The notes: generated from the letters alone by a model not told the origin. A stretch of DNA of 64,000 bases from Actinomycetes bacterium (GCA_029547745.1 JAKPOQ010000004.1:66737-130736), one strand, 5' to 3'; shown: positions 9,829 through 19,333, counted from the first letter of the stretch. Numbers and translations: made by a program.

Positions 9829-9871
9829 GCGCCGGCGCTGTCGCGGGCCCGGCCCGCGACAGCGCCGGCGC
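9829..9871. repeat. perfect palindrome, 21-nt arms
   Basis: GCGCCGGCGCTGTCGCGGGCC c GGCCCGCGACAGCGCCGGCGC. Confidence 0.75.
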
Positions 9872-9894
9872 CGGCGGCGGGCGCCGCCGACGAG

Positions 9895-10753
9895 GGCGCG
9901 GCCTTCGCCCATGTCGCCTGGGTGATCCTCATCGCCGGTCTGATCGGCGTGACTTCGGCTCTCGCGCTCGGTGGCGACGCTCGTCAGGGAGGCTCGGGGA
10001 CAGGTCATCACCGACCACATCTCGGACCTCATCCACGCCAAGTCGATCGCTGTCGACTTCGAGTACTACGAGGACTCGCGGTACTACGCCGCCCTCCACC
10101 GCGCCCAGCAGGAGGCGTCCTACCGCCCAACGTGCATCGTCAACGATGTGACGATCATGGGGTAGAGCATCATCGCCCTGATGGTCATGGTCGGCATCAT
10201 CTTGACCGTCCGCTGGTTCGTAGGGGTGATCGTCGTCGGGTGACGCTGCCCAGCGCCCACAGGCGCCTCCGCTACTCGGCCCGCATGTGCGAGCGGCAGC
10301 GCCGGAGCACCGTCGAGGACCGCCGTTCCCCTGAGTTCAAGTTTGAAGTGCAACGCCTCCTCCGCTGACCGCTGACCGACGGCACCTGCGCCGAGGAGCT
10401 GCGCCTCTTCGACCGCGACGACACGTTCCGCGGCTGGCGCCACGCTCTGCGCGACGCCCTTCACGGTCAGCGCCTGGCGATTCGCCGGGCGGCGGTCCCT
10501 GGTCGGGCGTGCTGCGCGCAAGGCCGGCGCGCACGAAGTCCTCGAGAGCCTGCGCCCGGCTACGACACGATGCTGGGGAAGTGGTTCGAGGACGGCGAGG
10601 AGATCTCGATCGGCGGGTGGCGGAAAGTCGCCCGCGCCCGTCGCGCCGTCGTGCTGATCAACCACCGCTTCTCGACGGTGCGCAACGCCGACCGTGTCGA
10701 CATCCTCGACGAGGGGCGGATCGTCGAGAGCGGAACGCACTTCGCCCTCATGC
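9895..10753 (+). pseudogene. decayed ABC transporter (fused permease/ATPase, subfamily B-like) with frameshifts, stops and deletions
   Basis: Fragments in several frames in collinear order: VAWVILIAGLIGVTSALALGG; ATLVREARGQVITDHISDLIHAKSIAVDFEYYEDSRYYAALHRAQQEASYRPT*; YSARMCERQRRSTVEDRRSPEF; CAEELRLFDRDDTFRGW; YDTMLGKWFEDGEEISIGGWRKVARAR; AVVLINHRFSTVRNADRVDILDEGRIVESGTH. Confidence 0.78.
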
Positions 10754-10766
10754 CGGTCGCGCCCTC

Positions 10767-11057
10767 CTACCGGTTGAGGGCGCTCTGCAGGTCGCGCGCG
10801 TGCTCCTCCTCGATGGACAGGATGTCCTCGAGGGCCTGGCGCGGGTCCGTACTCCTGAAGCATCTCGGCCTGGGCGATACGCTCGCGGTGCCGCCCGATG
10901 CCGTCGAGTCTACCCTCGAGGTCCCGCTCGAGCATCGTCTTCGCGTCGGGCGCGACATGGATGGCGGTGACGTCGACCGCCGGCACGCCGCCGAGGAAGT
11001 CGATCTGGCTCGACAGAGTGATCGCGTGCTGGTGTTCCTCGTTGGAGTGCCGGCCTT
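10767..11057 (-). pseudogene. 3' remnant of a ferritin-like/bacterioferritin-type gene, frameshifted
   Basis: Minus strand: ALEGRHSNEEHQHAITLSSQIDFLGGVPAVDVTAIHVAPDAKTMLERDLEGRLDGIGRHRERIAQAEMLQEYG then frameshift to RQALEDILSIEEEHARDLQSAL*. Confidence 0.65.
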
Positions 11058-11101
11058 CGAGGGCACGTACACGTCTCGGCCGGGCGGCCCCTCAGCCGGC
11101 T

Positions 11102-14100
11102 TCAGTCACTGAGGGTCGTCCCGATGGTCCAGTCCTCCTCGGGGCCGCGACGGCGAAGCTTGTCGAGCGCGAGATACAGGACCGGCACGAGGATCAGGGT
11201 CAGGATGGTGGACGTGAAGAGGCCTCCGATCACGACCACGGCCAGGGGCGTGGACAGGAAGGCACTCTCCCCGAGCCCGAGCGACATCGGCAGAAGGGCG
11301 AGGATCGTGGCGACGGCGGTCATCAGGATGGGACGCAGTCGGCGCCGGCCGCCCTCGATCACCGCCGTCCGTGCGTCCATGCCGCGGCGCCGGAACTGCT
11401 CGACGAGGTCGAGCAGGACGATCGCGTTCGTCACCACGATGCCGATGAGCATAAGGGCGCCTACGAGGCTCGGCATGCCCAGGCTGGTCCCAGTGACGAG
11501 CATGAGGATGACGGCGCCGACCACGGCGAACGGGATACTGACGAGGAGGATGAGCGGGTTCAGCAGGCTGCGGAACGTCACCACCATGATCACGTAGACG
11601 ATGAGCACGGCGATGACCATGGCGATACCGAGGGTACGGAAAGCCTCGTCCATGACGGTCTTGGCGCCGGCGATCTCCCAAGTGGCGCCGTCGGGCAGGT
11701 CGACCTTGGCGAGGGCCGCCTCGGTGTCGGTCGAAGCGGCCCCGATGTTGTTGTTGGTCGGGGCGCCGGTGATGGTCGCCGTGCGGGCGGAGTCGACGCG
11801 CGTGACCTGCACGGGGGTCATGGTCTCCTCGACCGTGGCGATGTCGCCCAGGCCGACCATGCCTTGTGCCGCGGGGACGCTCAGGCGCTCGAGCATCGCC
11901 GTGACCGCGCCGGGGATCGGCGGCAGGGTGATCTCGCCGACGCTGAGTTGCGCAGGCAGCACGCCTTCCTCGGTCGGGACGGAGCCGAGCGGGAACCCGT
12001 TCAGGATGAGGGTCGAGAAGCGACTCAACGTGGTGACGTCGACGCCCGCCGCCGCCGCCTTGGCCTGGTCCACGGTGACCGTCGCCGACGGCTGTCCCTC
12101 GCTGAGGTTCGAGGACACGTCGGCGAGCACCGGGACGCTCTTGACGGCCGCGAGGGCGATGTCGTTCGCCTTCTTGAGGACGGCGGGGTCCGTGGCGGTG
12201 ACACGGACCTCGATCGCCGTCATGTCGCCCATGGACGCGTCCTCGCCTCTGACGGTCACCTCGCCGATGCCCTGAAGGTCTGCGACGCGGGTGCGGAGGT
12301 CTTCGATGACGGCCAGCTTGTCGGCCTCGGGGTCGAGCTGCACCGTGAAGACGGCGCTGCTGGCCGAGGCGCCGATTCCTCCGCCGGCGCCGAACAGGCT
12401 TCCGGTGCTGCCGGCCGTCATCTGGTAGATGTCGATGCCTCGAGTGTCGGCGAGCACGTCCTCGACCTTCGTCGCCGCGGCGAGCGTGGCGTCCAAGCTG
12501 GTGCCGGGGGGCATCTTCTGGTCGATCGACATGGTCGGCGCCGCCGAGGTGTCGAACAGGTTCGTCTTGAGCAGCGTGGTCCCCGCCATGGTCGCGACGA
12601 AGATGGCGACGGCGGCGACGAGGGTCATGGCCTTGTGGTCGATGGCGAGTTTGAGGACCGGCAGGTACAAGCGTTGCAGTCGTGTGACCTCGGCCGGGTC
12701 GCGATGGCCGACGTGGCCCTTGGAGAGGACGAACGTGGCGACGACCGGCACGACGGTCAGCGCGACCAGCAGGCTGGCGAGCAGAGCGAAGGTCACGGTG
12801 ATCGCGAACGGGCGGAAGAACTCCGAGGCGAGGCCGTGGAGGAACCCGAGGGGCAGGAAGACGGCGACCGTCGTGAGGGTGCTCGCCGTGATCGCGCGGG
12901 CGACCTCGCGCGTCGCGCCGTAGGCGGCGGCATGGACGTCGTCGCCCTCCTGTAAGTGACGATGGGCGTTCTCGATGACGACGATGGAGTCGTCGATGAC
13001 GCGGCCGATGGCGATGGTGAGGCCGCCCAGGGTGAGCACGTTGAGTGACTCGCCGCGCCACCACAGGAGGGCGAGGGCGGCGATGATGCTGAGCGGGATC
13101 GACAGACCGGCGATGAGCGTCGAACGCCAACTGTGCAGGAACAGCCAGATGACGAGCACGGCGAAGACGGCGCCGATGAGACCCTCGCGCCACAGCGAGG
13201 CGATGCTCTCTTCGATGAAGGTCGACTGGTCGAGGACGGTGGTGAGGGTGACCTTGTCGCCGAGCTTCTGGTCGAGGTCGGCGATGGTGTCCGTCACGGC
13301 GTTGGCGACGTCGACGGTGTTCGCGTCCGAGGTCTTGACCACGGAGACGCCCACCGACTCGGCGCCGTTCGTGCGGGTCACGGCGGTGGGCTTCTTGGCC
13401 AGGATGCGCACATCGGCGATGTCGCCGAGCTTGACGTTGCCGTCGTCCGTGGCGACGACCAGGTCCCTGAAGGCGGCCACGGTGGTCGCCTCGGCGCGGA
13501 CCGTCACGGGGTAGACGAGGCTGCCCGAGGTCACCGTGCCGGCGCCGGTCGTGAGGTTCGCCGTCGTGATGGCGGTGGTGATGCCCTCCAGTGGCACTCC
13601 CAGTCGCAGCACCTTGGCCGGGTCGAGACGGATCTGCAACTGCCGCTCCTGGGCGCCCGACACGGTCACCGCCTGCACGCCGTCGATCTCCTGCAGGCGG
13701 GGGACGACGGCGGTGGTCAGGAGTTCGGCGAGCTCGCGGGGCGGAAGGTCCGAGCTGACGGCGAGTTGCACCACGGGGAGCGAGTTGATGTTGAGGGCGG
13801 CGACCTTCGACTCGAGGGCGTTCTCGGGAAGCGCCGACTGGACCGCAGCGACGGCCGCCTGGACGTCCGCCTGCTTGGCGGCCATGTCGGTGCCGAACTC
13901 GTACTCGATGGTGGTGATGCTCATGCCCTCGTTCGAGTACGACGTGTACTCCTTGATGTCGCTGGTCGCCCGGATCGCCTGTTCGATGGGTGTCGTGACC
14001 GTCGCGTCGACGTCGCTGGCGGAGGCGCCGGGGACGACGGTGACCACCGTGAGGTAGGGGAAGGTCAGGTCCGGGATGAGCTCCTCTTTGAGCGACCTGA

Positions 14101-14188
14101 TGCCGTACACGCCGAGCAGGACGACGGCGACGACGATGAGGGCGACGATCGAACGGTTGCGCAGTGAGAGCTTGGTCAGCCAGCTCAA
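11102..14188 (-). CDS. RND-family (HAE1/SwrC-like) efflux transporter
   Basis: 1028 aa; MSWLTKLSLRNRSIVALIVVAVVLLGVYGIRSLKEELIPDLTFPYLTVVTVVPGAS; GGLTIAIGRVIDDSIVVIENAHR; two-fold repeat of TM segments. Confidence 0.88.
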   Translation of the reverse strand: MSWLTKLSLRNRSIVALIVVAVVLLGVYGIRSLKEELIPDLTFPYLTVVTVVPGASASDVDATVTTPIEQAIRATSDIKEYTSYSNEGMSITTIEYEFGTDMAAKQADVQAAVAAVQSALPENALESKVAALNINSLPVVQLAVSSDLPPRELAELLTTAVVPRLQEIDGVQAVTVSGAQERQLQIRLDPAKVLRLGVPLEGITTAITTANLTTGAGTVTSGSLVYPVTVRAEATTVAAFRDLVVATDDGNVKLGDIADVRILAKKPTAVTRTNGAESVGVSVVKTSDANTVDVANAVTDTIADLDQKLGDKVTLTTVLDQSTFIEESIASLWREGLIGAVFAVLVIWLFLHSWRSTLIAGLSIPLSIIAALALLWWRGESLNVLTLGGLTIAIGRVIDDSIVVIENAHRHLQEGDDVHAAAYGATREVARAITASTLTTVAVFLPLGFLHGLASEFFRPFAITVTFALLASLLVALTVVPVVATFVLSKGHVGHRDPAEVTRLQRLYLPVLKLAIDHKAMTLVAAVAIFVATMAGTTLLKTNLFDTSAAPTMSIDQKMPPGTSLDATLAAATKVEDVLADTRGIDIYQMTAGSTGSLFGAGGGIGASASSAVFTVQLDPEADKLAVIEDLRTRVADLQGIGEVTVRGEDASMGDMTAIEVRVTATDPAVLKKANDIALAAVKSVPVLADVSSNLSEGQPSATVTVDQAKAAAAGVDVTTLSRFSTLILNGFPLGSVPTEEGVLPAQLSVGEITLPPIPGAVTAMLERLSVPAAQGMVGLGDIATVEETMTPVQVTRVDSARTATITGAPTNNNIGAASTDTEAALAKVDLPDGATWEIAGAKTVMDEAFRTLGIAMVIAVLIVYVIMVVTFRSLLNPLILLVSIPFAVVGAVILMLVTGTSLGMPSLVGALMLIGIVVTNAIVLLDLVEQFRRRGMDARTAVIEGGRRRLRPILMTAVATILALLPMSLGLGESAFLSTPLAVVVIGGLFTSTILTLILVPVLYLALDKLRRRGPEEDWTIGTTLSD

Positions 14189-14256
14189 GGAAGGCCTCCT
14201 CCGGCACGGACGACGTCCCGCAGCCGCGCGACGTCAGCGACGTATCTTACAGAGTG

Positions 14257-14309
14257 GCGCGCGGGCCGCGCGACCCGCCGCGGGGCGGCGGGTCGCGCGG
14301 CCCGCGCGC
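14257..14309. terminator. GC hairpin, 24-bp perfect arms
   Basis: GCGCGCGGGCCGCGCGACCCGCCG cgggg CGGCGGGTCGCGCGGCCCGCGCGC, between the RND and ADP-ribosylglycohydrolase genes. Confidence 0.6.
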
Positions 14310-14312
14310 TCG

Positions 14313-15236
14313 TCACACGCCGGCGAGGGCGGCGAGGCGGTCGGCCACGGCGCGCAGGGGCTCGCGGAGCTGCAGCACCGCGAGCCAGCGCGCCGGGATG
14401 CCCGCCTCGCCATGCACAGCGCCGGCGAGGGCGCCGGTGATGGCGCCCACGGTGTCGGCGTCGTCGCCGAGGTTCACGACGGTGCAGAGGGCCTCCTCGA
14501 AGGTGGCGGCGCGGAGGTTCGCCCAGACCGCGGTACGCAGGCTGTCGACGACGAAGGCCGAGTTCTGGACCTCTTCCGGCTCGGCCGTCTCGGCCTCGAG
14601 CAACGCGGCGCTGATCCGGCGGTCCTCCTCCTCGAGGGACGCGGCGACCGCCGGCAGCCGCTCGCGCAGCCCGTCCTGCATGGCCGCCACGAGCAGATCG
14701 TTGAGGGCGACGCAGGCCCAGCCGGCGAGCGGGTCGAAGTGCGTCAGCATCGACTCGTCGAGGGAAGCTTTGCGGCGGCGTCCGGCGTCGCCGTAGTACA
14801 GGAGGGCCAGCGGCGCGCAGCGCATCAGGCTGCCGTTCGCGGCCACCGGATGGCCGAGGATCTCCCAGGCGCGCCGTGAGGCGAGGTCCCAGGGCGTGCC
14901 GGCCCGGTAGCTGAGGAGCACCGTGCGCACGGTGAGGCTGACGTCGCGCGGCCGCTGCTCGAACCAGTCGCGGTACCGGCGCATGACGTCCTCGGGATCG
15001 TGGGCCCCGTGTTCGGCCAGGCTCTCGGCCAGGCGCAGCGCCATGTCGGTCGCGTCGGTCGTCTGCCCTGGGGTGAGCTCGTGGCAGCCGCCGCCCACCA
15101 TGTCGACGATGACGCCGTACCGCTCGACCACTTGCGCCGCTGAAAGGAACTCGGCCGGCGCGCCCAGGGCCTCGCCGACGGCGAGGCCGATGAGCGCGCC
15201 GCGAAAGCGGTCGCGAAGGTCAGGCGAGGAGGTCAC
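14313..15236 (-). CDS. ADP-ribosylglycohydrolase (DraG/ARH-like) family protein
   Basis: RFRGALIGLAVGEALGAPAEF; TTDATDMALRLAESL; DDADTVGAITGALAGAVHG metal-site motifs. Confidence 0.82.
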   Translation of the reverse strand: MTSSPDLRDRFRGALIGLAVGEALGAPAEFLSAAQVVERYGVIVDMVGGGCHELTPGQTTDATDMALRLAESLAEHGAHDPEDVMRRYRDWFEQRPRDVSLTVRTVLLSYRAGTPWDLASRRAWEILGHPVAANGSLMRCAPLALLYYGDAGRRRKASLDESMLTHFDPLAGWACVALNDLLVAAMQDGLRERLPAVAASLEEEDRRISAALLEAETAEPEEVQNSAFVVDSLRTAVWANLRAATFEEALCTVVNLGDDADTVGAITGALAGAVHGEAGIPARWLAVLQLREPLRAVADRLAALAGV

Positions 15237-16581
15237 GGGCGACGCGCTCGAAGAAGAGCGCCTGGTAGGTCACGTCCCCGACGGCGATGCGTTCGTCCGG
15301 CATGTGGTCGCGGCCGCCCTGCATGGCGCGCAGGCTCTCTCCCGGGAAGGGGGCGAACCCGTACGCCACGCATCCCGGGAACGCCTCGCGGACCCAGCGT
15401 GAGTCGGTGAAGCTCGCCGACCACATGGGGGCGAGGACGGCGTCGGGCAGGTCGCGGCACAGCACGCGGGCGATGCTCTCGCTGAGCGCCGTCGGCGCCG
15501 GCGAGGCGTTAGGCTCGGTCACGTCGATCCACTCGAACCGCCAGTCGATGCCCAGGGGGTCCAGGACCTCCGCTACGAGGGCCCGCGTCTGTTCGAGGCT
15601 CATCCCCGGGAGGATGCGACAGTCGACGCCGGCCTCGGCGTGGGTGGGGATGACGTTGACGGCCTTGCTGGCCTCGAGGATGGTGGGAGTGAAGGTGACG
15701 CCTAGGAGCGGCTCGATGAGCCCGGCGACCTCGGGGTCGGCGCGCCGCAGGTCGCGCGCCGCCTCCCGCGCCGTCGCCGGGTCCTTGAGCCGCTCGCGCA
15801 GACCGTCTTCGACGAGAGCGTCGATCAACGCGGCGGTCATGGGCGACACGCTCGCGGGTGGGTCGTACAGCCCCAGGGCGACGACCGCCTTCGCCAGGTC
15901 GATGACCGCGCTGCGCTCCTTCTCGGGCACCGACCCGTGCCCGCCGGCCCCGCGGGTGCGGATGCGGAACTGCGCGAACGCCTTCTCGCCCACGGCGAGC
16001 AAGACCACCTTGCGCCCGTCGACCGGCAGCCACAGGCCGCCCATGCCCTCGTTGAGCAGGTAGTTGCACCGGATGAGCTCGGGGCGGTGCTCGCAGAGCC
16101 AGCGCACGCCGCAGTGCGTCCCGACCTCTTCGTCCACGCTGGCGATGTACACGACCGTCCCGGCGAAGTCGGCGCCCGAACGCGCCAGGTGGGCGACGGC
16201 GACCGCCTCGGCGGCCACCTGGTTCTTCATGTCGGTCGCGCCGCAGCCCCAGACGTAACCGTCCTTCACGACGCCGGCGAACGGGGGCACCGACCACTCG
16301 CCCTCGTCGGCGGGGACGACGTCCATGTGCCCCATGAGGACGAGCGTGGGGCCCGGGCGGGAGCCCTCCAGCCTGGCGACGAGGTTCTGGCGCTCGGGCA
16401 GCTCGCCCGTGAGCGTGGACGGTACGCCGTTCGCCGCCAGATAGTCCCTGAGGACGAGGGCGCAGGCGGTCTCGTCGCCGGGCGGGTTCGTGGTGTCGAC
16501 GCGCAGGATGGAGGTGAACAGCTCGAGGACTTCGTCCTCGAGCCCCTTCCATTCCCGGTCGTCGAGTCCGTACGGGCTCAT
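15220..16581 (-). CDS. M20-family metallopeptidase (ArgE/DapE/dipeptidase-like)
   Basis: LVLMGHMDVVPADEGEW...GCGATDMKNQVAAEAVAV...SVDEEVGTHCG; internal ATG at 16581 (ORF track extends to 16689). Confidence 0.83.
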   Translation of the reverse strand: MSPYGLDDREWKGLEDEVLELFTSILRVDTTNPPGDETACALVLRDYLAANGVPSTLTGELPERQNLVARLEGSRPGPTLVLMGHMDVVPADEGEWSVPPFAGVVKDGYVWGCGATDMKNQVAAEAVAVAHLARSGADFAGTVVYIASVDEEVGTHCGVRWLCEHRPELIRCNYLLNEGMGGLWLPVDGRKVVLLAVGEKAFAQFRIRTRGAGGHGSVPEKERSAVIDLAKAVVALGLYDPPASVSPMTAALIDALVEDGLRERLKDPATAREAARDLRRADPEVAGLIEPLLGVTFTPTILEASKAVNVIPTHAEAGVDCRILPGMSLEQTRALVAEVLDPLGIDWRFEWIDVTEPNASPAPTALSESIARVLCRDLPDAVLAPMWSASFTDSRWVREAFPGCVAYGFAPFPGESLRAMQGGRDHMPDERIAVGDVTYQALFFERVARDLLA

Positions 16582-16712
16582 GGACAGCGTGCTCTGGGGA
16601 GGTGGCTGCACATCGTCTCTGCATGATAACGGCCTGTACGCACGGCTGCGAACCTCGTAGGCTTGTTCGGCAATGACGCGCGCGAGCACGATGCGAGACC
16701 GGAGGACGAGCC

Positions 16713-17903
16713 ATGCGGATCGCCGTCATCGGAGCAGGGGCCATGGGGCGCTGGGCGGTCAAGGAGCTGGGGGTCAGCCCACGCGTCGATGAGGTCGTCG
16801 TCGGCGACATCAATCCGGAGCAAGCTCGCGCCGTCGCCACCGTCCAGGGCGGCGACAAGGCGCGGCCCGTGACGGTCGACGCGAGCGACCAGGGGAGCGT
16901 CCAGGCCGTCATCGCGGGCTGCGACGCGGTCGTGAACGCGACGCAGCACTTCTGGAACATCACCGTCATGCATGCCGCCGCCGGCGCCGGGGTCCACTAC
17001 ACCGACATGGGCGGGCTGTTCTACGTCACGAAGAGACAGCTCGAGCTGGACGACGAGTTCAGGAAGGCCGGCGTCACGGCCGTCATCGCCATGGGCGGCG
17101 CTCCCGGGGTGACCAATATCCTGGCGCGCTACGGCGCCGAGAGGCTCGACACGGTGGAGGAGGCGCACGCCTACTGCGGCAACGTCGACCACACCGACTG
17201 GAGCGGCTACAAGGGCTGGGTCGTGCCGTATTCGTTGGAGACGCTCTGCGACGAGTTCAGCGTCCCGGCGCCGCAGTTCGTCGACGGCGAGTGGGACGAG
17301 AGCGTCATCGGCGGTGAAGGCGTCGCCGCGGTCGACTTCGGCGAGCCCGCCGGCACCCTCGAGGCCCATCACACGATCCATTCCGAGCCGGCCACGTTCT
17401 GGCACGCGTGGAAGGACAAAGGCCTGAAGAGCGCCACGTTCCGTCTGTCGCTTCCCGAGGAGTTCACGGCTCAGATGCGCTTTCTGAACCGTATCGGCAT
17501 GACGCGGACGGACGAGATCGAGGTCAAGGGCGGCAAGGTGCGGCCCCGCGACGTCCTTCTGAAGGTCGTCGCCGAGATCCCCAAGCCGGTGGGCGTCGTG
17601 CTCGACGACGTCGACTACCTGATGAGCGTCGTGCGCGGGACGAAGGACGGGCGCCGGCTCGAATGGCGCGTCCGCGCCATCGTGCCGGCGCACAAGGAGC
17701 ACGGCGCCGGCGGGGGTGACGTCGACACCGGCATCCCGCCGGCGATCGTCGCCCAGATGATGGCCGCCGGCGAGATCGCCGGCCCGGGAGTCTACGTGCC
17801 TGAGCAGATCGTGCCCTGCGAGCGCTTCTTCGCCGAGTTCGCACGCTGGGGCGCGACCGTCGACGCGCAGAGGCGCGAGATCGTCGCCGCGCCGGGAGTC
17901 TGA
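16713..17903 (+). CDS. saccharopine dehydrogenase-like oxidoreductase (second paralog)
   Basis: MRIAVIGAGAMGRWAVKELG; VDASDQGSVQAVIAGCDAVVNATQHFWNITVMHAAAGAGVHYTDMGG. Confidence 0.8.
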   Translation: MRIAVIGAGAMGRWAVKELGVSPRVDEVVVGDINPEQARAVATVQGGDKARPVTVDASDQGSVQAVIAGCDAVVNATQHFWNITVMHAAAGAGVHYTDMGGLFYVTKRQLELDDEFRKAGVTAVIAMGGAPGVTNILARYGAERLDTVEEAHAYCGNVDHTDWSGYKGWVVPYSLETLCDEFSVPAPQFVDGEWDESVIGGEGVAAVDFGEPAGTLEAHHTIHSEPATFWHAWKDKGLKSATFRLSLPEEFTAQMRFLNRIGMTRTDEIEVKGGKVRPRDVLLKVVAEIPKPVGVVLDDVDYLMSVVRGTKDGRRLEWRVRAIVPAHKEHGAGGGDVDTGIPPAIVAQMMAAGEIAGPGVYVPEQIVPCERFFAEFARWGATVDAQRREIVAAPGV

Positions 17904-17955
17904 GGGCGGCGCGCCGCCCGGGACGCGCTTCGGCCTGCGGCCGCGGGTGACGGAC

Positions 17956-17996
17956 GGTCGGGGCGGGCGGCGCCCCAGGCGCCGCCCGCCCCGACC
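17956..17996. terminator. GC hairpin, 19-bp perfect arms
   Basis: GGTCGGGGCGGGCGGCGCC cca GGCGCCGCCCGCCCCGACC between convergent genes. Confidence 0.6.
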
Positions 17997-18011
17997 CCGC
18001 ATTCGTCGCCG

Positions 18012-19013
18012 TCAGGCTGGGAGGAGGGTGCCCTGGGCGGCGTCGGCGGGCTCGCCACCCTCGCCGCCGGCCGGCGACCGCACGGCGTCTCCTGCGTCCT
18101 GCGGGACGGCGGTCGGTCTGGGGGCGCCGAGTAACTGGGTCATGCGCCGTGCGTTGCGTATGCCCCAGTCCTCGTAGTTGTTGTTGAACAGCACGTGGAC
18201 GGTCCCGGCGCGGGCTTCGAGCTCGCGCACGCGCGGCACCCACTCCATGAGCTGCGCGTCGCTGTACAGGTACTTGAAGCGGTCCGAGGCGACGGTCGTG
18301 CGTGCCGCCCAGGTCGCCGCGTTGCGTCCGTGGAAGCGTACGTAGGCGAGGGGCGCCGTCGCGGCGACGACGGGCGGCGTGCTCGAGCGGAAGCCCTGGG
18401 GCTCGTCGACGGAGACGTACGCGAGCCCCTCGTCCTCGAGCAGCCGCAGCGTCGCCGCCGCGACGGCGCCGTCCATCCAGCCGCCGCCACGGAACTCGAC
18501 CGCGACGGTGATGCCCGGGAGCCGCTCCGGTATCTCGCGCAGGTAGCGTTCGTTGGCCGGACCGCGCACGAACCATGGAGGGAACTGGAACAGGACGGCG
18601 CCGAGGCGTCCGGCCGCGCGCAGGGGCTCGAGCGCGACACGGTGGATCTCCCAAAGGCGCTCCATGGCGTCGTCGGCGAGGTCCCTGCGATACACGCTGC
18701 GCTTCGCGCGCGCTTCGGGCCGGACGGCGGTGCGGAGCCAGCCGGGGAGCCGCTGCGCCTGCGCCGGGTGGCCCGTCAGCAGACCGTGCGCCTTGACGTC
18801 GAACACGAAACCATCGGGGGTCCGCTCCACCCACAGGCGGCTGTTGCGCTCGCTCGGGGGGGCGTAGTACGTCGCGTCCACCTCGACCAGCGGGAACTGC
18901 GTGGCGTAGTAGCGCAGACGGTCCGCGGCGCTGGTGACGCCGGTGGGGTAGAAGCGCCTGCAGGCGATCAGTGTCGGATCGGTCCAGGAACAACTGCCGA
19001 CCAGGGTCGTCAT
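18012..19013 (-). CDS. DUF72 family protein
   Basis: MTTLVGSCSWTDPTLIACRRFYPTGVTSAADRLRYYATQFPLVEVDATYYAPPS...VLFNNNYEDWGIRNA; start inferred at 19013 (track ORF extends to 19151). Confidence 0.8.
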   Translation of the reverse strand: MTTLVGSCSWTDPTLIACRRFYPTGVTSAADRLRYYATQFPLVEVDATYYAPPSERNSRLWVERTPDGFVFDVKAHGLLTGHPAQAQRLPGWLRTAVRPEARAKRSVYRRDLADDAMERLWEIHRVALEPLRAAGRLGAVLFQFPPWFVRGPANERYLREIPERLPGITVAVEFRGGGWMDGAVAAATLRLLEDEGLAYVSVDEPQGFRSSTPPVVAATAPLAYVRFHGRNAATWAARTTVASDRFKYLYSDAQLMEWVPRVRELEARAGTVHVLFNNNYEDWGIRNARRMTQLLGAPRPTAVPQDAGDAVRSPAGGEGGEPADAAQGTLLPA

Positions 19014-19304
19014 GGAAGAACCCCGCCTCCTCCGCCGGGGGTCGTCATGGAGGAACCCCGCCTCTTCCGCCGGGGACACGCTCAGCCGGCCCGTCTCGCC
19101 CGCGCGTAGTGTCAGAGACGTTCCCTTGCGGCCTTGTACTCCGGGCGACATCGTGACTATACTCGGTCGGCAAAGCTTAGTCGGCGCCAGGGTCTCTGAA
19201 GACCATGTCCTCTTGTCCGACGCGGCAGAGAGGTACCGAAGGGGGCGCCGCCGGTGGGCGGGCTGTCGAGTGTAGGGCCCGCCCTCCGTTCGTCCGCCGT
19301 CGCG

Positions 19305-19333
19305 TTGACCGTCCCCGAGCCGTTCCCTATACT
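19305..19333 (+). promoter_or_regulatory. sigma70-type promoter of tRNA-Leu (TTGACC-N17-TATACT)
   Basis: -35 TTGACC 19305-19310, -10 TATACT 19328-19333, 17-nt spacer, 12 nt before the tRNA. Confidence 0.75.

Noticed and set aside
9780-11101. Transposon or phage scar explaining the pseudogene region
   Set aside because: No transposase/integrase fragments, terminal inverted repeats or target-site duplications recognised; plain gene decay is simpler.
11102-14188. RND exporter as evidence of a diderm envelope
   Set aside because: SwrC/YerP-type RND proteins occur in monoderms without adaptor or outer-membrane partners; none are seen here.
11106-14207. 1033-aa minus-strand ORF in a different frame over the RND gene
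   Set aside because: Arg/His/Gly-rich out-of-frame shadow with no recognisable domains; the 11102-14188 frame is the RND protein.
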